Below, one piece after another: positions 60,343 to 64,000 of a DNA stretch of 64,000 nucleotides. This DNA comes from a bacterium 1XD42-54 (GTDB lineage: Bacteria; Bacillota; Clostridia; Lachnospirales; Lachnospiraceae): positions 310,001 to 374,000 of the forward strand of contig RAZH01000002.1 in the NCBI GenBank assembly GCA_003612585.1, written 5' to 3'. How positions within the stretch are numbered: position 1 is the stretch's first letter; every line of letters starts with the position of its first letter. The notes beneath the pieces were generated by a model. That model was not told where the DNA came from and ran no database searches. It worked only from the letters and a program-made list of their open reading frames with translations. A program made the translations under genes and the position numbers.

Positions 60343-60624
60343 TCATCTGAAGAAATAAAAAAGGAAAAAAGTTAAAAAATATTACATAAATATTAAAAAT
60401 ATGCCAGAAATATTTCTGATTCGACAGGAAAGCTCGAAAAATAAAGGAAAAATGCGAATGAGAAATTTTTGGGGAAATGTCAAAAGTGACAAATACTGGA
60501 AAATAGAACAGTTATATTTTACAAAAAATAAGATGATTATAGAAAAAAATTATATAAAAATAATATATTTTAAAGAACGAAAAAAGTCGTCGAAATAATA
60601 TGTTACAAAAATATAAAAAATATA
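60343..60624. other. Very A+T-rich gene-free stretch
   Basis: About 280 bases composed mostly of A and T, with long A tracts, ending at the promoter at 60625. No ribosome site with a plausible start is seen; a 65-codon open frame from 60401 is lysine-rich filler. Phased A tracts may act as an UP element or bend for the downstream promoter. Confidence 0.5.
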
Positions 60625-60654
60625 TTGACAGATCGTTTCGATATTTTGTATAAT
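60625..60654 (+). promoter_or_regulatory. Consensus sigma-A promoter of the SleB-like hydrolase
   Basis: TTGACA (60625-60630), 18 bases, TATAAT (60649-60654). Both boxes are perfect, with an A+T-rich upstream region, so strong transcription is expected. A leader of about 95 bases follows, with a hairpin TTCCGC (60707-60712) / GCGGAA (60725-60730). Confidence 0.75.
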
Positions 60655-60754
60655 ACAGGTACGTTGTGGGAAGTAGCATTCATGAATAAGTGATAAGGGA
60701 CAGGCATTCCGCAAGGGGAGAGACGCGGAAGCAAAACGAGCGACAGGAGAATTT

Positions 60755-61576
60755 ATGATGCTGTTACAAAACGGACTGAACTCATTCTATGATTTCACAC
60801 GACGTATCATTGGCCGTTATATTCTGGACATTGTGCTGATTCTAACAGGTGCACTTCTGGTCACCTGGGTAGTAGTTGGTATTTCAGAATTTGATACCGG
60901 TGGACATGGACGAGTATATGCTGTAGATTCCTCGGCTGAGGAAGAGGGAAGGGTGCAGCAGGCTCAGACAGGTCTGATGGGAGTCGTTAATGGAGTAGCA
61001 GATATGGAACGATATTCTGATGCTACCAGGCTGGTGAGCGTTGCAAGTGCGAATGAAGAAGTACTGGCAGGAGTCAGCGGGGTGGATAGAAGAGCTATTC
61101 ATAGAACCACCATCGAGGCGGGAACAAAGGTTGCCAGTGAACTTGGCTATTACGCGCAGCAGGCAGTCCATGACAATCAGATGTCATCGGACGAGTATTA
61201 TACGCTGTTGCAGATTGTAGAAGCTGAGGCAACTGGCGGGGATGTGACCAGCAAGATGATGGTGGCCGGCGTTGTACTCAACCGTGTACGGGATTCGCAT
61301 TTCCCTGATACCATTTATGAAGTGGTATGGCAGAAATCACAGTTCCAGCCAACGGCTGACGGCAGGTTCTATTCCTGCACAGTTACAGATACGACGGTGG
61401 AAGCTGTGGAGCGTGTGCTTCAGGGAGAAGATTTTTCACAGGGCGCCTTGTTTTTTGCAGCGCGGGATTCGGCAGAGAGTGTCAACATGCGCTGGTTTGA
61501 TTCCAGCCTTGTAAAGCTGTTCGAGTATGGCGGGCATGAGTACTTCACATACAAAGAATATGTGGAAGAGGCGTGA
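60755..61576 (+). CDS. SleB-like cell wall hydrolase
   Basis: A 273 aa predicted membrane-anchored wall hydrolase. One N-terminal helix (residues about 22-45) is followed by a Ser/Val/Gln-rich linker and a Hydrolase_2 domain from about 140. That domain has LLQIVEAEATGG with the catalytic Glu, the VLNRVRDSHFPDTIYEVVWQ block and a QFQPTADGRFY block, as in SleB and CwlJ spore-cortex lytic enzymes. Unlike SleB it has no PG_binding domain and is membrane-anchored, so a vegetative wall role is as likely as germination. The strong vegetative promoter favours the former. AGGAG is seven bases from the first of two ATG codons. Confidence 0.82.
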   Translation: MMLLQNGLNSFYDFTRRIIGRYILDIVLILTGALLVTWVVVGISEFDTGGHGRVYAVDSSAEEEGRVQQAQTGLMGVVNGVADMERYSDATRLVSVASANEEVLAGVSGVDRRAIHRTTIEAGTKVASELGYYAQQAVHDNQMSSDEYYTLLQIVEAEATGGDVTSKMMVAGVVLNRVRDSHFPDTIYEVVWQKSQFQPTADGRFYSCTVTDTTVEAVERVLQGEDFSQGALFFAARDSAESVNMRWFDSSLVKLFEYGGHEYFTYKEYVEEA

Positions 61577-61579
61577 GTA

Positions 61580-61616
61580 AAAAAGGACTGTTGTTTTCAT
61601 TGCAACGGTCCTTTTT
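61580..61616 (+). terminator. Terminator after the SleB-like gene
   Basis: AAAAAGGACTGTTG pairs with CAACGGTCCTTTTT (61603-61616) around a nine-base loop. Confidence 0.8.
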
Positions 61617-61670
61617 CTGTGCTATACTGCGAAGGTAATGCACTGATAAAAAAGAAAAAGGATGAACGAA

Positions 61671-63158
61671 ATGAATTTAATGTTTAGAAGTACAAGAAAT
61701 GAAGCTCATCAGGTGACCGCTTCACAGGCTGTATTGAAAGGACTGGCACCGGATGGCGGGTTGTTTGTGCCAGAACAGATCCCGGTTCTTGATTTTCCGA
61801 CAAAAGAGCTGGCGCAGATGAATTATCATGAGACGGCATATGCGGTGATGAAGCAATTCCTGACAGATTATACGGAGGAAGAGCTCAAGTACTGTATTCG
61901 TATGGCATATGATGAAAAGTTTGATACGCAGGAGATCGCACCTGTAAAAAAGGCAGACGGCAGGTTTTATTTGGAGTTGTTCCACGGTGCGACGATCGCA
62001 TTTAAAGATATGGCCCTGTCCATTCTCCCTTATCTAATGACGACAGCGGCAAAGAAGAATCAGGAAAAAAATGAGATTGTGATTCTGACAGCGACTTCCG
62101 GTGATACTGGAAAGGCAGCGCTTGCCGGGTTTGCCGATGTGCCGGGCACGAGGATTATTGTTTTTTATCCGAAAAACGGCGTGAGTGCTGTGCAGGAGAA
62201 GCAGATGGTGACACAGAAGGGAAAAAATACTTGTGTCATTGGTATTCTTGGCAATTTTGATGATGCGCAGTCCGGTGTTAAGAAGTTGTTTGGCGATGAA
62301 GCGTTAAAGGAAGAACTGGATCGAGCAGGCTTTTGTTTTTCTTCTGCGAATTCCATTAACATCGGAAGACTTGTTCCGCAGATTGTTTATTATGCCTATG
62401 CATACGGAAGGCTTTTGAAGTCAGGCGAGATAAAAGACGGGGAAAAGGTGAATGTTGTGGTTCCTACCGGGAATTTCGGAAACATTCTGGCCGCATATTA
62501 TGCGAAAAATATGGGGATTCCGATTGGCCGCCTGATCTGTGCATCCAATGAAAACCGCGTACTGTTTGATTTCTTCGAGACCGGAATTTACAATCGCAAC
62601 CGTGACTTTATTCTTACGACCTCTCCGTCCATGGACATTTTGATTTCGAGCAACCTGGAACGACTGATCTATCGTATGGCGGGAGATGATGCAAAGACGA
62701 ATCAGGAGCTTATGCGTGCGCTTTCTGAGCAAGGCAGCTATGAGATTACGAGTGAGATGAGAAACAGAATGCAGGATTTCATCGGCGGATATGCGACGCA
62801 GGAGGATACTGCAAAGGAGATCGCGCGACTTTATCAGGAGACGGGGTATGTACTGGATACGCATACGGCAGTTGCGTCTTGTGTCTGCTGCCGGTATCAG
62901 GAGCAAAGCAAAGACGATACAAAGGCATTGATTGCATCTACGGCAAGTCCGTATAAGTTTGCACGCAGTGTGATGGAGGCAATTGATGAAAAGTATAGCG
63001 GCATGGATGATTTTGCTCTGATTGACGAGCTGAGTCGGCTTTCAGGCACGGCGATTCCGAATGCAATTGAGGAAATTCGAAACGCTCCGGTTCTTCATGA
63101 TAAAGTAATTGAAAAGGATGCGATGGAAGAAGCAGTAAAAGCTTTTTTGGGTATATGA
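61671..63158 (+). CDS. thrC: Threonine synthase
   Basis: PLP enzyme converting O-phosphohomoserine to threonine, 495 aa, the long class I type of many Firmicutes and proteobacteria. Visible signatures are FRSTRNEAHQVTASQAVLKGL split at the start, the PLP lysine in ATIAFKDMALS (near residue 107), TATSGDTGKAAL (near 141) and VVPTGNFGNILAAYYAK (near 265), the last being the phosphate-binding loop. The ATG at 61671 is nine bases from AAAGGA; ATG 61662 sits inside that site. No hom or thrB is adjacent. Confidence 0.95.
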   Translation: MNLMFRSTRNEAHQVTASQAVLKGLAPDGGLFVPEQIPVLDFPTKELAQMNYHETAYAVMKQFLTDYTEEELKYCIRMAYDEKFDTQEIAPVKKADGRFYLELFHGATIAFKDMALSILPYLMTTAAKKNQEKNEIVILTATSGDTGKAALAGFADVPGTRIIVFYPKNGVSAVQEKQMVTQKGKNTCVIGILGNFDDAQSGVKKLFGDEALKEELDRAGFCFSSANSINIGRLVPQIVYYAYAYGRLLKSGEIKDGEKVNVVVPTGNFGNILAAYYAKNMGIPIGRLICASNENRVLFDFFETGIYNRNRDFILTTSPSMDILISSNLERLIYRMAGDDAKTNQELMRALSEQGSYEITSEMRNRMQDFIGGYATQEDTAKEIARLYQETGYVLDTHTAVASCVCCRYQEQSKDDTKALIASTASPYKFARSVMEAIDEKYSGMDDFALIDELSRLSGTAIPNAIEEIRNAPVLHDKVIEKDAMEEAVKAFLGI

Positions 63159-63215
63159 TAGCAGCTGTACCGCAGGGCGGATACAGGAGTGTGAAAAAAG
63201 AGAGGTGAACGAAGG

Positions 63216-63569
63216 ATGAATACGGATTCCATTTATGCATTGATGGATGCAGTGATTGTCGGCAGCGGCGTGTACATCATCTATCTGTATATAAACATGA
63301 TCACAACGGGTAAGCTCAGGCAGTCGATGCTGATTCCGCAGAACCTCGATGTGAAAAAATGCAAAGACGTACCGGGATATATTGCATATACAGGGACAAA
63401 GCAGCTGATTTTCGGGATAGTCGCCATTGTCTGTGGGGCAGTTGGGCTTGTTCAGGATTTTACGCAGCTGATTGGAGTGGTTCCTTATCTGATTACAATT
63501 GTACTTTTTTTTGCTTATGCGATCTGGTTTGGTTTTCAGATCAAGAAAGCAGCGAAGATGTTCTGGTAG
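63216..63569 (+). CDS. Small membrane protein of unknown function
   Basis: A 117 aa protein with three predicted hydrophobic helices (residues about 8-30, 62-82 and 85-105) and a cytoplasmic basic tail. A loop with MLIPQNLDVKKCKD lies between helices 1 and 2. I do not recognise the family. AGAGGTGAACGAAGG precedes the ATG. It lies 57 bases after thrC and ends at a strong terminator, so it may be the second gene of that operon, though no link to threonine synthesis is evident. Confidence 0.7.
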   Translation: MNTDSIYALMDAVIVGSGVYIIYLYINMITTGKLRQSMLIPQNLDVKKCKDVPGYIAYTGTKQLIFGIVAIVCGAVGLVQDFTQLIGVVPYLITIVLFFAYAIWFGFQIKKAAKMFW

Positions 63570-63587
63570 AATCTTAAAATTGTGTGA

Positions 63588-63625
63588 ACCGCATCAAAAG
63601 TAATTGCTTTTGATGCGGTCTTTTT
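63588..63625 (+). terminator. Terminator after the thrC operon
   Basis: ACCGCATCAAAAG (63588-63600) and CTTTTGATGCGGT (63607-63619) form a perfect 13-pair stem, followed by CTTTTT. Confidence 0.92.
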
Positions 63626-63711
63626 GTATACTGAAAAAGAAATATGCTTTCGAAAGAAAAGGGGATCTTTGTCTGTACGGAAGGAACAAAAGAGATAAAG
63701 GGGAAGATAAA

Positions 63712-64000
63712 ATGAAACGATTGAAAGAGTGGCTGTCTGACTATCTCAGATATTTTATGCTGATTCTGGCAGCCGGATTGCTTTTTATTATCATTATGAT
63801 CGGGGTTAAAGTGTATCAGCAGTATGATTCGGAGACTTCCGGACAGAATATCGAGATTCTGAAAGAGGGCGGTAAGCCGAAAAAAGGAAGCGGAACGCTT
63901 ACAGAGGATGCGACGAAGGAGCAGAGCGAAAAAACAACGGAAAACGTTGATCAGAAAGTGCCGGGAAATGATGGCCAGAAGGCAGAGACTTTACCAGTGC
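63712..64000 (+). CDS. 5' part of a membrane-anchored protein (truncated by window edge)
   Basis: An open frame runs from ATG 63712, behind AAAGGGGAAGA, to the end of the window (96 codons seen). The protein has a short basic cytoplasmic tail, one membrane helix (residues about 15-33, LILAAGLLFIIIMIG) and then a polar Glu/Lys/Thr-rich linker, as in surface-exposed proteins with a distal domain not visible here. The function cannot be assigned. Confidence 0.7.
   Translation, partial: MKRLKEWLSDYLRYFMLILAAGLLFIIIMIGVKVYQQYDSETSGQNIEILKEGGKPKKGSGTLTEDATKEQSEKTTENVDQKVPGNDGQKAETLPV

Noticed and set aside
60401-60598. 65-codon plus-strand open frame
   Set aside because: No ribosome site, composition that of A+T-rich filler (Lys, Ile, Tyr, Asn), and it lies just upstream of a perfect promoter for the next gene.

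Overview
The window looks like chromosome from a spore-forming, low-to-mid G+C anaerobe of the Firmicutes, most likely a Lachnospiraceae (Clostridium cluster XIVa) gut bacterium. The reasons are the complete spoIIIA operon, T-box leaders, strong AGGAGG ribosome sites, an anaerobic ribonucleotide-reductase activase and Lachnospiraceae-style proteins. I assign no species. No insertion sequence, phage gene, rRNA or CRISPR array was seen.

Layout. (1) 1-12.9 kb is a cell-surface polysaccharide cluster, visibly more A+T-rich and using several TTG/GTG starts. It holds cytoplasmic GT2 enzymes, a Wzx-type flippase, two membrane-anchored polyprenyl-phosphate glycosyltransferases, a GT-C-like membrane enzyme, dTDP-rhamnose reductase, a CBS-pair protein and a secreted amidase with about a dozen wall-binding repeats. 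(2) 13.1-17.8 kb carries branched-chain amino acid genes: ilvN, ilvC, then a convergent LysR gene that is divergent from leuCD. (3) 18-23.5 kb encodes envelope proteins: a lipoprotein with a huge Glu/Thr repeat, a SpoIID-like protein, a YihY/BrkB membrane protein and a Big_2-domain protein. (4) 23.5-29.2 kb has T-box-controlled pheST, a histidine phosphatase and queA. (5) 29.6-35.2 kb is the most unusual locus. It is a Dlt-like operon (adenylation enzyme, carrier protein, MBOAT, DltD-like SGNH protein) that also contains a fold-III PLP decarboxylase. Its last gene is cut by an in-frame TAA. (6) 35.5-41.5 kb has an NrdG-like activase, dUTPase, and an operon of an isoprenylcysteine-methyltransferase-like membrane protein, a GH3-family enzyme and a GAF/GGDEF/HD-GYP signalling protein. 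(7) 41.6-47.8 kb has carbamate kinase (minus strand) and spoIIIAA-AH behind a candidate sigma-E promoter. (8) 48-64 kb has a Lon-like AAA+ protein without protease domain, a nucleotidyltransferase, tRNA-Pro(GGG), a secreted YHYH protein, a sodium symporter, a heterodimeric ABC exporter, T-box-controlled leuA, a D-2-hydroxyacid dehydrogenase, a SleB-like hydrolase, threonine synthase and two small membrane proteins.

How the parts work together. ilvN, ilvC, leuCD and leuA cover much of the valine/isoleucine/leucine pathway, but ilvB, ilvD and leuB are not in the window. leuA is read out through a leucine T-box, and leuCD probably through the adjacent LysR protein. The polysaccharide cluster appears to build a lipid-linked repeat, flip it and decorate it outside the membrane. 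The Dlt-like operon is predicted to make a decarboxylated aminoacyl thioester and attach it to an extracellular polymer. This is inference from gene content: the substrate and the acceptor are unknown.
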